Under the pieces are notes generated by a model. The model worked only from the letters and a program-made list of their open reading frames with translations, did not search any database and was not told the DNA's origin. Source: Erythrobacter litoralis HTCC2594 (GTDB lineage: Bacteria; Pseudomonadota; Alphaproteobacteria; Sphingomonadales; Sphingomonadaceae). From it: a stretch of 64,000 nucleotides of DNA. A program made the translations under genes and the position numbers. The stretch is taken from positions 1,989,501-2,053,500 of the forward strand of contig NC_007722.1 of assembly GCF_000013005.1 (NCBI RefSeq). The letters run 5' to 3'. Positions 8,617 to 17,669 of the stretch are shown piece by piece (position 1 is the first letter of the stretch; every line of letters begins with the position of its first letter).

Positions 8617-10437
8617 CTATTGCTGGCTGGCGATCCAGCGGTCGATCTTGGCTTCCAGCACCGGCAGCGGCAGGCCGCCCGTGCCCAGCACCTGCGCGTG
8701 GAAATCCTTGATGTCGAAATCGTCGCCGAGCGTGTCTTCCGCTTTCTTGCGCAGTTCCTGAATCTTGAGCGCGCCGATCTTGTAAGCGAGCGCCTGCGAG
8801 GGGATGGCGATGTAGCGTTCAACTTCGGACACGACTTCGGTGCGGGTCATGCCGGAGTTCTGCAGCATGAAATCGATCGCCTGCTCGCGCGTCCAGCCCT
8901 TCGAATGGAGGCCTGTATCGACCACCAGCCGCATGGCGCGTAGCTGTTCGTCCTGCAGCGTGCCGTAGCGGGCCCAGGGATCTTCGTAGAGGCCCATCTC
9001 GTAGCCCAGCGTCTCGGCATAAAGCGCCCAGCCTTCGATGAAGGCGGTGGTACCGCCGAAGCGCATGAAGGCGGGAAGATCGGTGTTCTCCTGCGCGAGG
9101 CTGATCTGGAAATGGTGCCCAGGCGCACCTTCGTGCAGGTAGAGCGTGACGTTACCGGTCGTCAGGCGACTCGGCAGGTCATAGGCGTTGAAGAAGAAGG
9201 TGCCCGGGCGCGAACCGTCCGGTGTGCCTGCCTGGTACGAGCCACCGGCGCTGAACTGCTCGATGCTCGGATCGTAGGGCTTGATCTCCAGCTCCGACTT
9301 GGGGAGCAGCGAGAAGTAGTCGCCGATCAACTGATCGACCTCTTCGCCGATCCGGTAGTAATCCTGCGTCAGCGCTTCGCGGCTTTCCGGCTTGAACTGC
9401 TCGTCGGTGCGGACGTAGTCGAAGAATTCGTTGAGCGTGCCCTCGTAACCGACTTCGGTCTTGAGCTGTTCGAGATCGCCCTTGATCCGCGCCACTTCGC
9501 GCAGGCCCAGGTCGTGAATAGTGTCGGCCGTCAGCGGCAGCGTCGTGGTCTGTTCGATCAGCTGCTTGTAGAGCATCTCGCCGCCCTTCATCTCGCTGAG
9601 GCCGACTTCCGCGCGTGCCGCATCGATATATTCGTCACGCAAGAAATCACGCAAGCGCTCGTGTGCAGCATAGATTTCCTGCGTCTTCGCTTCGTAAGCC
9701 GCTGTGAGACGCGCCTTGTCCTCCTCGGAGAAATCTTCCGGGAAGTTCTGCACCGGGCCCATGAACTGCGATTCCGCGATCGGCACTTCGTTTAGGGTCT
9801 TCAGCTGCTGGATCACGCGATCAATGGTCAGCTTGGTCTCGACCACGCCGCTCGCCATACCTTCGCGGAACTTCTCGATCGCGCGGTCGGTGATGGCGAT
9901 GTAATCGTCATGGCGGCTAAGATTGTCTTCGTAATGCGCCAGCGTCTTGAACGGCGCCGCACCCTTCCCGCTCGCGAAATTCGGATAGAAAGTGTGAAAG
10001 CCGAAGAAGTGATTGACCGGGCGCACTTCGGTCAGCGCGCGAATTTCCGGCGTGCTGCCCTTGAGCGACTGCTCCTGGTTGTACTTGAACACGTCGTAAG
10101 CGAGCTGCGCCTGCGGATCGAGCTTGCTGCGGTCGATCTGCTGGAGCAGAGCGACATTGAGCTGGGTATCGCGCAGGTCGGCATAATAGGCCGCATCGGT
10201 CAGGAAATCGCCGAGCCGGTCGGCATCCTTGTCGTCGCCGCGGAACAGGCGGCTGAGGGGATTGAGTTCGAGGTTGCGCTTGTCGGACTCGGCGAACAGT
10301 TCGAACAGCCTGTTCCGCTCGGTCTGCGGCGCTTCGGCCTCTGCGGCGGGCGGAGCGCCATGGTTATCGGCCAGCGCAGGCGCTGCGGGCAGCGTGAGAG
10401 TCGCGGTGGCGAGAAGGAGCGTACGGATCGGTTTCAT
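8617..10437 (-). CDS. Exported DUF885-family (putative metallopeptidase-like) protein
   Basis: 606 residues from the ATG at 10437, preceded by a GGGGACC stretch. The leader MKPIRTLLLATATLTLPAAPALA is a signal peptide, followed by a low-complexity Ala/Glu linker. The body matches the DUF885 family, which contains a zinc-peptidase-like helix; here the hallmark is YLHEGAPGHHFQISLAQE near residue 437, followed by FIEGWALYAE, which would supply the His/His/Glu ligands. It is predicted to be periplasmic and is the first of four exported hydrolase-like genes in 8.6-14.9 kb. The substrate (peptide?) is unknown. Confidence 0.85.
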   Translation of the reverse strand: MKPIRTLLLATATLTLPAAPALADNHGAPPAAEAEAPQTERNRLFELFAESDKRNLELNPLSRLFRGDDKDADRLGDFLTDAAYYADLRDTQLNVALLQQIDRSKLDPQAQLAYDVFKYNQEQSLKGSTPEIRALTEVRPVNHFFGFHTFYPNFASGKGAAPFKTLAHYEDNLSRHDDYIAITDRAIEKFREGMASGVVETKLTIDRVIQQLKTLNEVPIAESQFMGPVQNFPEDFSEEDKARLTAAYEAKTQEIYAAHERLRDFLRDEYIDAARAEVGLSEMKGGEMLYKQLIEQTTTLPLTADTIHDLGLREVARIKGDLEQLKTEVGYEGTLNEFFDYVRTDEQFKPESREALTQDYYRIGEEVDQLIGDYFSLLPKSELEIKPYDPSIEQFSAGGSYQAGTPDGSRPGTFFFNAYDLPSRLTTGNVTLYLHEGAPGHHFQISLAQENTDLPAFMRFGGTTAFIEGWALYAETLGYEMGLYEDPWARYGTLQDEQLRAMRLVVDTGLHSKGWTREQAIDFMLQNSGMTRTEVVSEVERYIAIPSQALAYKIGALKIQELRKKAEDTLGDDFDIKDFHAQVLGTGGLPLPVLEAKIDRWIASQQ

Positions 10438-10571
10438 GAAGGTCCCCCGGGGATGGAATAGCGTGTTAGGCGGATAAGACACTATCCGCGGCATGACAAG
10501 CGCGCCTAGGCAGGCTGAGCGACGCAAGGGAGTGCGCCTCGTTCAAGCGCCAGCTTCGCTCGACCGGCGAC

Positions 10572-11486
10572 TTACTCCGACAGGCAGAACCGATCGCTGC
10601 GACGGGCGACGTTGAAGCCGCTGTCTTCGACCGCGCGAGATTCCGCAGATGCCGGATCGCGGATCGGGTTGGTGTGGTTGTAGTGGATGAAGTGCACTTT
10701 CCCGCGCGTTTCCGCATCCAGATCGGCAAGCCGTTCCATGGTCGCTTTGACGCGCGGATGTGGGATCGCGCTCATGTCGCGGCCCTCCAGCTCGCCATCG
10801 TTCCAGAACGTCGCATCGAGGAACAGCAGGTCGAAGCCTTCGACCAGGTCTTCGAGGCTCTGCCCGCTCGCCTCTGCGAACTCGTCCCAGCTGTCGAGAT
10901 CGGGAACATAAAGCGCGGTCTGGTCGGGCGTCATGATGAAGAAACCGACCGTCTCGGAATATTCGTCGCGGTGCGGCACGAGGATCGGCATGACGCCGAA
11001 CTCATCGCTCAGCACGGTGAATTCACTCGCCGCCATTTTCGTGAGAGCGATATTGCCCAGTTCGGCAAGCTGGCTCCACGGCCCGTTCCCGCGCAGGAAT
11101 TCGGCCATGCGCGGCATGGCATAGACCGGCACGCCGCTCGCCCCCGCCGCTTCGCGCCCGAGCCAGGCGAGGCCGAGATAGTGCCCGATATGGGCATGGG
11201 TCAGGAAAATCCCGTCGATACCCAGGCCCTGCGCGGGAGGCTCGATCCGGTCCAGAAGCGCCAGTTGCGCGGTGATCGCGGGCGTCGCGTCGAACAGGTA
11301 GCGCTGCCCGTTCTCGCGATCGACCAGTGCGAGCGCAGACGGCCACAAATCCGGCCCCTCGTCCCCCACGTTGCCGATCTGCGGCGCACCGGCATCCTGC
11401 CCCGCGCCCAGCACGACCAGTTCGCGCTGGCACCGGGCCGGTTCAGTCGCGACACTCGCCGCTGCAAGCGCCAGCGCGGCGAGCAT
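10572..11486 (-). CDS. PqqB-like metallo-beta-lactamase-fold hydrolase, exported
   Basis: 304 residues with a short hydrophobic N-terminus (MLAALALAAASVA) consistent with a signal peptide. The MBL motif appears as THAHIGHY near residue 95, so the canonical HxHxDH has Gly in place of Asp. Later ligands are seen in VPHRDE, LFLDATFW and the C-terminal HFIHYNHTNP, which is typical of the PqqB-like branch. No other pqq gene is present, so it is more likely an exported hydrolase than a PQQ biosynthesis protein. Its start overlaps the amidohydrolase stop by 1 nt, so the two form an operon. Confidence 0.75.
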   Translation of the reverse strand: MLAALALAAASVATEPARCQRELVVLGAGQDAGAPQIGNVGDEGPDLWPSALALVDRENGQRYLFDATPAITAQLALLDRIEPPAQGLGIDGIFLTHAHIGHYLGLAWLGREAAGASGVPVYAMPRMAEFLRGNGPWSQLAELGNIALTKMAASEFTVLSDEFGVMPILVPHRDEYSETVGFFIMTPDQTALYVPDLDSWDEFAEASGQSLEDLVEGFDLLFLDATFWNDGELEGRDMSAIPHPRVKATMERLADLDAETRGKVHFIHYNHTNPIRDPASAESRAVEDSGFNVARRSDRFCLSE

Positions 11487-12772
11487 CAGTCGATCACCCG
11501 CCCGCGGACCATCACCCAGTCGACATCTTCGAGCACTGCCACGTCATCGAGCGGATCGCCCTCGACCGCAATGATATCGGCGGAGAAGCCGGGAGCCAGC
11601 CTTCCGATCTCGTTTTCCAGTCCGAGAACTTCGGCAGCCACCGTCGTTGAGCTGGCCAGCACTTCACGGTCGGACATGCCGCCTTTGCGCATCAGCGCCA
11701 GCTCGCCGGCATTGTCGCCATGCGGGAACACGCCGGCGTCGGTGCCGAAGGCCATTTTGACGCCCCAGCGCCGCGCCCGCTCGACGATGCTTTCTGCAAA
11801 CGGTCCGACGGCGCGGACCTTCTCCTCGACGACGGGGGTGTAAAAGCCGGTGCCGAGGTTTTCCTTGATGCCCTGAAACGCCATCAGCGTCGGGACCAGG
11901 ATCGTGCCGTTCTCGCGCATCACGCGGGCGGCCTGCTCGTCGATATAGGTGCCGTGCTCGATCGTCTGCACCCCGGCACGCGCCGCTGCCTCGATCCCGC
12001 GCGCGCCATGGGCATGCGCGGCGACCTTGAGGCCGAGCGAGCGGGCGGTGTCGACGATCGCCTTCATTTCGGCATCGCTGAAATGCGCCTCCAGCCCGCG
12101 CCCCTGCTGGCTCAGCACGCCGCCGGTGGCGGTGATCTTGATCAGGTCCGCGCCGTATTTGGAGGCCGTGCGGACCATTTCGGCGCATTCGACTGCTCCT
12201 GTGCAGGTGAAATCGCTGCCCAGCATCTCGCCCACGCCGCGACGGAAACCGTTGGTATCGCCGTGCCCGCCGACGATGGCGATGGTGCGCGCCGAAGTGA
12301 CGACGCGCGGGCCGGGGATCATCCCTTCGGCTGTGGCGCGGCGCAGCATCTGGGTGACCTGGTCGGTCCGAGAGCCGAGATCGCGCACCGTGGTAAAACC
12401 AGCCTCTGCCGTCAGCCGCGCATTCTTGGCCGCCACCAGCACGTTCCATTCGGGCGGGGTCGTCGCCGCGCGCCAGAACTCGCCGCTCGGATCGCCCGAC
12501 AGGTGCGTGTGCAGGTCGACGAGGCCGGGCAGCAGCGTGTGATCGGGCAGGTGGATCATCGTTGCGCCGTCGGGCGTCGGCTGGAAGCCGTCTTCGATGC
12601 TCACGATCCGGCCATCGGTAACGGTGATGGTCGCCTGCCCCGTCGGCGCACTTGCCGCATCGGTGATCACGGAGCCGGCATGGATGACGAAAGTCTCCGC
12701 CGCGACCGGCGCAGCCAGCGCCGCGGTGGCGGCCAGCAACAGGGAACGGGCGATTATGGACGTGCGTTTCAT
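11486..12772 (-). CDS. Exported metal-dependent amidohydrolase (imidazolonepropionase / Xaa-Pro dipeptidase-like)
   Basis: 428 residues starting at 12772 with signal peptide MKRTSIIARSLLLAATAALAAPVAA. It is an amidohydrolase-superfamily TIM barrel. Metal ligands are visible as LVDLHTHLSG (~90), a Lys-containing DLIKITATGGV (~213), AHAHG (~258), IEHGTYID (~277) and GTDAGVFPHGDN (~357). The C-terminal GRLAPGFSADIIAVEGDPL is the usual beta-sandwich return. The family includes exported cyclic-imide, lactone and dipeptide hydrolases; the substrate here is undetermined. It is co-transcribed with the MBL gene and divergent from the S9 peptidase across 95 bp. Confidence 0.82.
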   Translation of the reverse strand: MKRTSIIARSLLLAATAALAAPVAAETFVIHAGSVITDAASAPTGQATITVTDGRIVSIEDGFQPTPDGATMIHLPDHTLLPGLVDLHTHLSGDPSGEFWRAATTPPEWNVLVAAKNARLTAEAGFTTVRDLGSRTDQVTQMLRRATAEGMIPGPRVVTSARTIAIVGGHGDTNGFRRGVGEMLGSDFTCTGAVECAEMVRTASKYGADLIKITATGGVLSQQGRGLEAHFSDAEMKAIVDTARSLGLKVAAHAHGARGIEAAARAGVQTIEHGTYIDEQAARVMRENGTILVPTLMAFQGIKENLGTGFYTPVVEEKVRAVGPFAESIVERARRWGVKMAFGTDAGVFPHGDNAGELALMRKGGMSDREVLASSTTVAAEVLGLENEIGRLAPGFSADIIAVEGDPLDDVAVLEDVDWVMVRGRVID

Positions 12773-12867
12773 TGGAACTCCCCCGGCAAGGCGCTGAATT
12801 TGCGCTTCAAGTTCCACCCGCTATACCGGCGCGCAACGAAACTACAAACGAGAGGACAATTCTCCCG
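12773..12867. promoter_or_regulatory. Divergent promoter region, amidohydrolase / S9 peptidase
   Basis: The 95 bp between two diverging exported-hydrolase genes must contain both promoters. GAGAGGA at 12851-12857 is the ribosome-binding site of the peptidase. I cannot assign a convincing -35/-10 pair or an operator by eye. Confidence 0.4.
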
Positions 12868-14907
12868 ATGAAGACCCTTCGGACTGCCCTGCTTACCGCC
12901 ACTCTGCTGTTTCCCGCACCCGCGCTGGCCCGCCCGATGACGGCGGAAGATGTCGCCAAGCTCGAGAGCGTCGGCTCTATTGCCGTGTCGCCCGATGGCA
13001 GCCGTGTCGCCTACACGACCGCCAGCCTGCCGGACATCCTTGCAGGCGAAGACAACGGCTCGACCACGCAGCAGCTCAAGATCGCTTATGCGCGCGACAA
13101 TCTGCGCGAATTCCTGCCCGACGACATGAACGTCTCCGGCATCCAGTTTTCGCCCGACGGTCGCTGGATCACTTTCCTGTGGACTAAGGATGACGAAAAG
13201 CGCGCCGTTTGGGGCATTCCGGTCGATGGCGGTGCGCATCGCAAGCTTGCCGCGGTCGAGGGTGCGGGCGTGCGCTCCTATAGCTGGGCGCCCGACAGCA
13301 GCCATATGCACCTGCTGGTCGGCGCGGCGGAAGACAAGGATCGCGAAGCCGAGAGCAAGGACGGCTTCAACGCCCGCATTTACGAGGAAGAACAGCAGCT
13401 CAACCGCCTGTTCCGCGCCATTATCGGTGCAGAGCTGGACCCCGAGCCGCAGGAAGTGACCGTCCCCGGCTACGTCACCTCGTTCCAGATCGCGAAAAAC
13501 GCCCGTACCGGCGTGATCGAGACAGCACCGACGACGCTGATCGACGACAGCTACACGCAGAAGAAGGTCAACCTGCTCGACATGCCGACCGGCAATGTCC
13601 GCATGGTGATCGAAACCACCGGCAAGATCGACGATGTCGAGATTTCGCCCGACGCGAGCCAGCTGGCGCTGATCGCCGCAGTGGACATGAACGACCCGGC
13701 AGCGACGACCATCCATTTCGTCGACACCGCGACCGGCACGATCCGCGCGCACAATGCCGGCGCGCCCGAGGCCGTCGTCGATGTCGAATACATGCCCGAC
13801 GGCCGCCTGGTCGCAGCGGTTCATGTCGGCGCGCAAAGTGTGCTGCGCATCCATAATCGCGACGGCTCGCTGCAGCGCGAAGTCGATCCCGGCGCGCTGA
13901 TTATCACCGATGTCGAGATCGGCGGCGACCAGATTTTCGTCGAAGCCAATGCGCCGCAGCATCCGGGCGAGCTGTTCAAGCTCGACGGCGACAGCTTCAC
14001 GCGCTGGACCAGCCACAATCCGTGGCTTGCGGATATCGATTTCGGCGAGCAGCGCACCTTCCGCTTCAATGCCAGCGACGGGCAGGAAGTCGAGGGCGTG
14101 CTGGTGCTGCCGGTAGGCGGCGTTCCGCGCGGCGGCGCGCCCCTGATCATGGATGTCCACGGCGGCCCGGAAGCGCACGATTCCAACGGCTGGACAACCA
14201 ATTACAGCGGCCCCGGCCAGGTCGCGGCCGGCAAGGGCTATGCCGTGTTCCAGCCGAACTATCGCGGCTCGACCGGCTACGGCACGGCGTTCTCCAAGCA
14301 GCACCAAGGGAATTACACCGACCCCGAATTCACCGATCTCGTCGATGCCAAGCGCGCGCTCGTCGCCGAAGGGATCGCCGATGCGGATCGTGTCGGTGTG
14401 ACGGGCGGTTCCTATGGCGGGTACGCCACGGCCTGGTCCTCCACCCGCTGGAGCGAGGAATTCGCGGCAGGCGTGATGTTCGTCGGCATATCGAACCAGA
14501 TCAGCAAGTTCGGCACCGGCGACATCCCGTACGAGATGTACAACGTCCACAGCCGCAAATGGCCGTGGGACGATTGGCAGGCGATGCTCGAAGTCTCGCC
14601 GATCTTCCATGTCGACAAAGCCGAGACCCCGCTGCTGATCATGCATGGCGAAGAAGATACGCGCGTCGATCCGGGCCAGAGCCTCGAAATCTATCGCGCG
14701 ATCAAGATCCGCAAGCCGGATACGCCGGTGCGGCTGGTGTTCTATCCCGGCGAAGGCCACGGCAACAGCAAGGCCGCCGCGCGGTATGACTACAACCTGC
14801 GCATGCTGCGCTGGTTCGACACCTACCTGATGACGGGCGACCGCGATGCTCCGCTGCCCGGCCCGCGGCCGGACCTCGAGATCGAGGGCGATGACAATAG
14901 CGAATGA
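12868..14907 (+). CDS. Exported S9-family prolyl oligopeptidase-type peptidase
   Basis: 679 residues with a signal peptide ending FPAPALA. The N-terminal half is a beta-propeller with repeated SPDG blades (AVSPDGSRVAY, FSPDGRWITF, EISPDASQLAL). The C-terminal alpha/beta hydrolase has the nucleophile elbow GGSYGGYAT with Ser near residue 514, Asp in EEDTRVDP and His in GEGHGNSK. This complete triad and length match acyl-aminoacyl/dipeptidyl peptidase-like S9C enzymes. It probably degrades peptides in the periplasm together with the neighbouring exported hydrolases. The start is supported by GAGAGGA upstream. Confidence 0.9.
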   Translation: MKTLRTALLTATLLFPAPALARPMTAEDVAKLESVGSIAVSPDGSRVAYTTASLPDILAGEDNGSTTQQLKIAYARDNLREFLPDDMNVSGIQFSPDGRWITFLWTKDDEKRAVWGIPVDGGAHRKLAAVEGAGVRSYSWAPDSSHMHLLVGAAEDKDREAESKDGFNARIYEEEQQLNRLFRAIIGAELDPEPQEVTVPGYVTSFQIAKNARTGVIETAPTTLIDDSYTQKKVNLLDMPTGNVRMVIETTGKIDDVEISPDASQLALIAAVDMNDPAATTIHFVDTATGTIRAHNAGAPEAVVDVEYMPDGRLVAAVHVGAQSVLRIHNRDGSLQREVDPGALIITDVEIGGDQIFVEANAPQHPGELFKLDGDSFTRWTSHNPWLADIDFGEQRTFRFNASDGQEVEGVLVLPVGGVPRGGAPLIMDVHGGPEAHDSNGWTTNYSGPGQVAAGKGYAVFQPNYRGSTGYGTAFSKQHQGNYTDPEFTDLVDAKRALVAEGIADADRVGVTGGSYGGYATAWSSTRWSEEFAAGVMFVGISNQISKFGTGDIPYEMYNVHSRKWPWDDWQAMLEVSPIFHVDKAETPLLIMHGEEDTRVDPGQSLEIYRAIKIRKPDTPVRLVFYPGEGHGNSKAAARYDYNLRMLRWFDTYLMTGDRDAPLPGPRPDLEIEGDDNSE

Positions 14908-14972
14908 TGCATTAAAGGTTTCGACAACCCCATGCGATATGGCTCGATGAACGGAAATCGAGGGAAAGTGCC

Positions 14973-15458
14973 TTGCGCGCCATATTGGCTATTCTTGTTG
15001 GAGCAGCATTGCTGCCAGTGGCAGGTGAACTGATCGTCCTGGGCAACCCTGTGCCCTTGCCGATCCGCATCGGCATCGGACTGTTGGGCGTAATCACCAT
15101 TATGGCGGGCTTGTATCATGCCCGCCTGCGGTTGCGCCGATCCGCGGCCTATCGCAACGGTCTGGCCCTTGCCGGGAGAGTCGCGTTCGAAGGCACGCAA
15201 GGAGAAGAGGCGGATGTCGCCCGCATCCTGTTTTCCGCAGGCGGCAGGCACTGGCGGATGACAGTGGACCGGCGCGGCGCCGAACATCTGATCGAGCGAC
15301 CCTCCAACACCGTGCCCGCGATCGCCTGGCTCGGGAAGAATGACATTGTTTATGCGATCGATGCAGACGGACGAAGTCTATTGCCGATTTCGCCAGGCCG
15401 CGAAGTGAACCCGGCAAACTCCGCCCCGCCTCTGTATCAGCGCAATCAGAAGGTGTAG
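14973..15458 (+). CDS. Hypothetical membrane-anchored protein (TTG start)
   Basis: 161 residues from a TTG codon placed 7-8 nt after GAGGGAAA, which is why this start is chosen. Two hydrophobic segments (AILAILVGAALLPVAGELIVLG and IRIGIGLLGVITIMAGLYH) are followed by a basic stretch and a soluble tail with a small beta-rich domain (ILFSAGGRHWRMTVDRRGAEHL). I recognise no family. Its 3' end overlaps that of the convergent porin gene by 13 bp. Confidence 0.55.
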   Translation: MRAILAILVGAALLPVAGELIVLGNPVPLPIRIGIGLLGVITIMAGLYHARLRLRRSAAYRNGLALAGRVAFEGTQGEEADVARILFSAGGRHWRMTVDRRGAEHLIERPSNTVPAIAWLGKNDIVYAIDADGRSLLPISPGREVNPANSAPPLYQRNQKV

Positions 15459-16357
15459 CCGATCCCGGCCCCGACGAGAAACTGGTCGGCATCGCCGCGA
15501 ATGCTGGTGAACGGCGTGTCCTTGGCATCGCCGACCAGCCGCGAATAACCCGCGATGGTGACGATCGAGAAACCGCCATCGGTCACGTCGCCATTGAGGT
15601 CGAATGCCAGCAAAAGATTCGCGCCGAGGCTGTTGAGCCCGCCATCGGCCTGGAACGCCGGTAATCCGCTGGCGACGCTCTGCGCCGGGCTGACGCTGTA
15701 ATAATAGTCGGCGAAATCGTCATCGACGAAAGTGGCACTGAAGCTGAGCGATCCGGCGATGCCGCGGCTCAGCGGGGTGAAATAGGTCACCGACGGCGCC
15801 ACCGTCATACCGCTGTGCGCACCGGCAATGTCCCACAGCGCGTCGACGTTGAAGCTGAGACTGTCGAAGCGGTTGAGCACGCCGGGGAAGCTGACCCCGG
15901 CCGTCGGTCCGACCTCGACCGCGCGATCCAGCTCGCCCAGCGATTCAACCACCGGATCCTCGATCTGGTCGGCGCGGTCGCTGCGAAGCCTGCCGGCGAT
16001 GCCGAGATCGAACGAGGGGCCTTCATCGGCATCGGGAATAAAGTCGATAGCAAGCCCCGCAGGACGCGGGTTGATGTCGATCCCGCCGTAGCTCGCCTGC
16101 ACGATGGGCAACGGGAAGAACACGTAGTCGTCCGAGCCGGAATAGCTCGGGCCGTAGCCCGCACCGATGCCGATCGATAAATAATCGCCGTCGAAGACGG
16201 TCTCGCCGATGCCGGGAGGCGGGCCGTCGGCAACAATACCGTCCTGCTGCGACTGGCTTTCCTCGATGGTCTCGGTCTCGTCCGCGTCCTCCTCTGCAAG
16301 CGCAGGTGAGGCCAGGAGTGCCACAAGCGCAAGCGGCGGCACGAATTTCATGGTCAT
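15446..16357 (-). CDS. MipA/OmpV-family outer-membrane protein
   Basis: 303 residues from the ATG at 16357, behind GGAAGGGAAA. After a signal peptide ending ASPALAEED comes an acidic linker and a beta-barrel of the MipA/OmpV type: DYLSIGIGAGYGPSYSGSDDYVFFPLP, DINPRPAGLAIDF, repeated alternating strands, and a C-terminal aromatic residue (GAGIGYTF) as needed for BAM recognition. It sits in the outer membrane. Family members act as scaffolds for murein enzymes or as porin-like proteins. It is divergent from crtY, with about 109 bp between their starts. Confidence 0.85.
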   Translation of the reverse strand: MTMKFVPPLALVALLASPALAEEDADETETIEESQSQQDGIVADGPPPGIGETVFDGDYLSIGIGAGYGPSYSGSDDYVFFPLPIVQASYGGIDINPRPAGLAIDFIPDADEGPSFDLGIAGRLRSDRADQIEDPVVESLGELDRAVEVGPTAGVSFPGVLNRFDSLSFNVDALWDIAGAHSGMTVAPSVTYFTPLSRGIAGSLSFSATFVDDDFADYYYSVSPAQSVASGLPAFQADGGLNSLGANLLLAFDLNGDVTDGGFSIVTIAGYSRLVGDAKDTPFTSIRGDADQFLVGAGIGYTF

Positions 16358-16466
16358 GTTCGGGTTTCCCTTCCTTGCCCCTGAAACGGACCAGACCCGC
16401 CCCGGTTCCGCCCCGCGCTGCTTTGCCATTGCCCCGGACCACCGCACCGCTTAGGCCGGGCGCACA

Positions 16467-17669
16467 ATGAACGGGCGCAGGGCAGATCTGGCGATTGTTG
16501 GCGGCGGCCTGTCGGGCGGCCTGATCGCGCTGGCGCTGAGGAACGCGCGGCCCGAGCTCGACGTCAGGCTGATAGAAGCGGGCGAGAGGCTGGGCGGCAA
16601 TCACCGCTGGAGCTGGTTCGAGAACGATCTCGGCAAAAGCGGCAACGAACTCATGCAGCCGTTTCGCAAGACCGAATGGCAGGGCTACGATGTTTATTTC
16701 CCGAAATATTCCCGCCGTCTGAAATCTCGCTACTATTCTCTGGCATCGCCCGATTTCGACGCCGGATTGCGGCGGGAATTGGCGCAAGACACTGTTCATA
16801 CCGGCAGGAAAGTGGTGGAATGCACGCCTGACAGTGTCACGCTGGAAGGGGGAGACGCCATACCGGCCCGTGCCGTGGTGGATTGCCGAGGGTTCGAGCC
16901 GAGCGAGCTCGTGCGTGGCGGCTGGCAGGTCTTCATGGGCCGCCACCTGCGCACCCATGCCCCGCACGGCATTACCCGACCGGTCATCATGGACGTGACC
17001 GTAGAACAGCTCGACGGCTACCGCTTCGTTTACGTCCTCCCGCTCGGCGCAAGCGACATCTTCATCGAGGACACCTATTACAATTCCAACCCCGAGCTGG
17101 ATCGCGGCGCGCTGTCGAGCCGGCTCGACCGATATTGCCGCCAGAACGGGTGGGAAGGCGACATCGTCGGCAGCGAGACCGGGGTCCTGCCGGTCATTAC
17201 CGGCGGCGATTTCGCTGCCTATCGCCGCGAGCGCGAGCTCGACCGGATGCCGCAGGCGGGTGCCCGCGCGCTGCTGGCCCACCCGCTGACCAGCTACACC
17301 CTGCCGCAGGCGGTCGAAACCGCGCGCCTGATCGCGCGCAACGCGGACCTGCCTGGCGACCAGCTGGCCGCGCTGCTCGCCGCCCATGCCCAGCGGCACT
17401 GGAATCGCACGAGCTATTACCGCCTATTGGGCAGGATACTTTTCGAAGCCCCGCAGCCTAAGGAACGCTATCGAATCTTCGAGCGTTTCTACACACTCGA
17501 CGAGGACTTGATCGAGCGGTTCTATGCCGCGCGTTCGCGCCCGCAGGAAAAGGCCCGCGTTTTGTGGGGCAATCCGCCGGTCGCGATCCACCGCGCCATC
17601 GCGGCGATCTTCAGCAAGAGTGCGCCGCTGGTGGTGCCGGACAGAACGAAAGGTCGCGTGTCGACATGA
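16467..17669 (+). CDS. crtY: Lycopene beta-cyclase CrtY
   Basis: 400 residues of the bacterial CrtY type. The N-terminal dinucleotide fold LAIVGGGLSGGLIALAL precedes the conserved GNHRWSWFENDL, and VDCRGF, the ATPIHG-equivalent region GVLPVITGG, and LLAHPLTSYTLPQAVETA are family hallmarks. It cyclises both ends of lycopene to beta-carotene at the inner membrane. It is the first gene of crtY-crtI-LOG-crtB; its stop overlaps the crtI ATG by 4 nt. The promoter must lie in the gap to the divergent porin gene (16358-16466). Confidence 0.93.
   Translation: MNGRRADLAIVGGGLSGGLIALALRNARPELDVRLIEAGERLGGNHRWSWFENDLGKSGNELMQPFRKTEWQGYDVYFPKYSRRLKSRYYSLASPDFDAGLRRELAQDTVHTGRKVVECTPDSVTLEGGDAIPARAVVDCRGFEPSELVRGGWQVFMGRHLRTHAPHGITRPVIMDVTVEQLDGYRFVYVLPLGASDIFIEDTYYNSNPELDRGALSSRLDRYCRQNGWEGDIVGSETGVLPVITGGDFAAYRRERELDRMPQAGARALLAHPLTSYTLPQAVETARLIARNADLPGDQLAALLAAHAQRHWNRTSYYRLLGRILFEAPQPKERYRIFERFYTLDEDLIERFYAARSRPQEKARVLWGNPPVAIHRAIAAIFSKSAPLVVPDRTKGRVST

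Noticed and set aside
10572..11486. Calling the MBL-fold protein PqqB
   Set aside because: No pqqA, C, D or E genes are nearby, and the protein has a signal peptide, unlike cytosolic PqqB.
12769..14760. Long antisense frame under the S9 peptidase gene
   Set aside because: Same artefact: open because of high GC at third positions; the plus strand encodes a complete catalytic triad.
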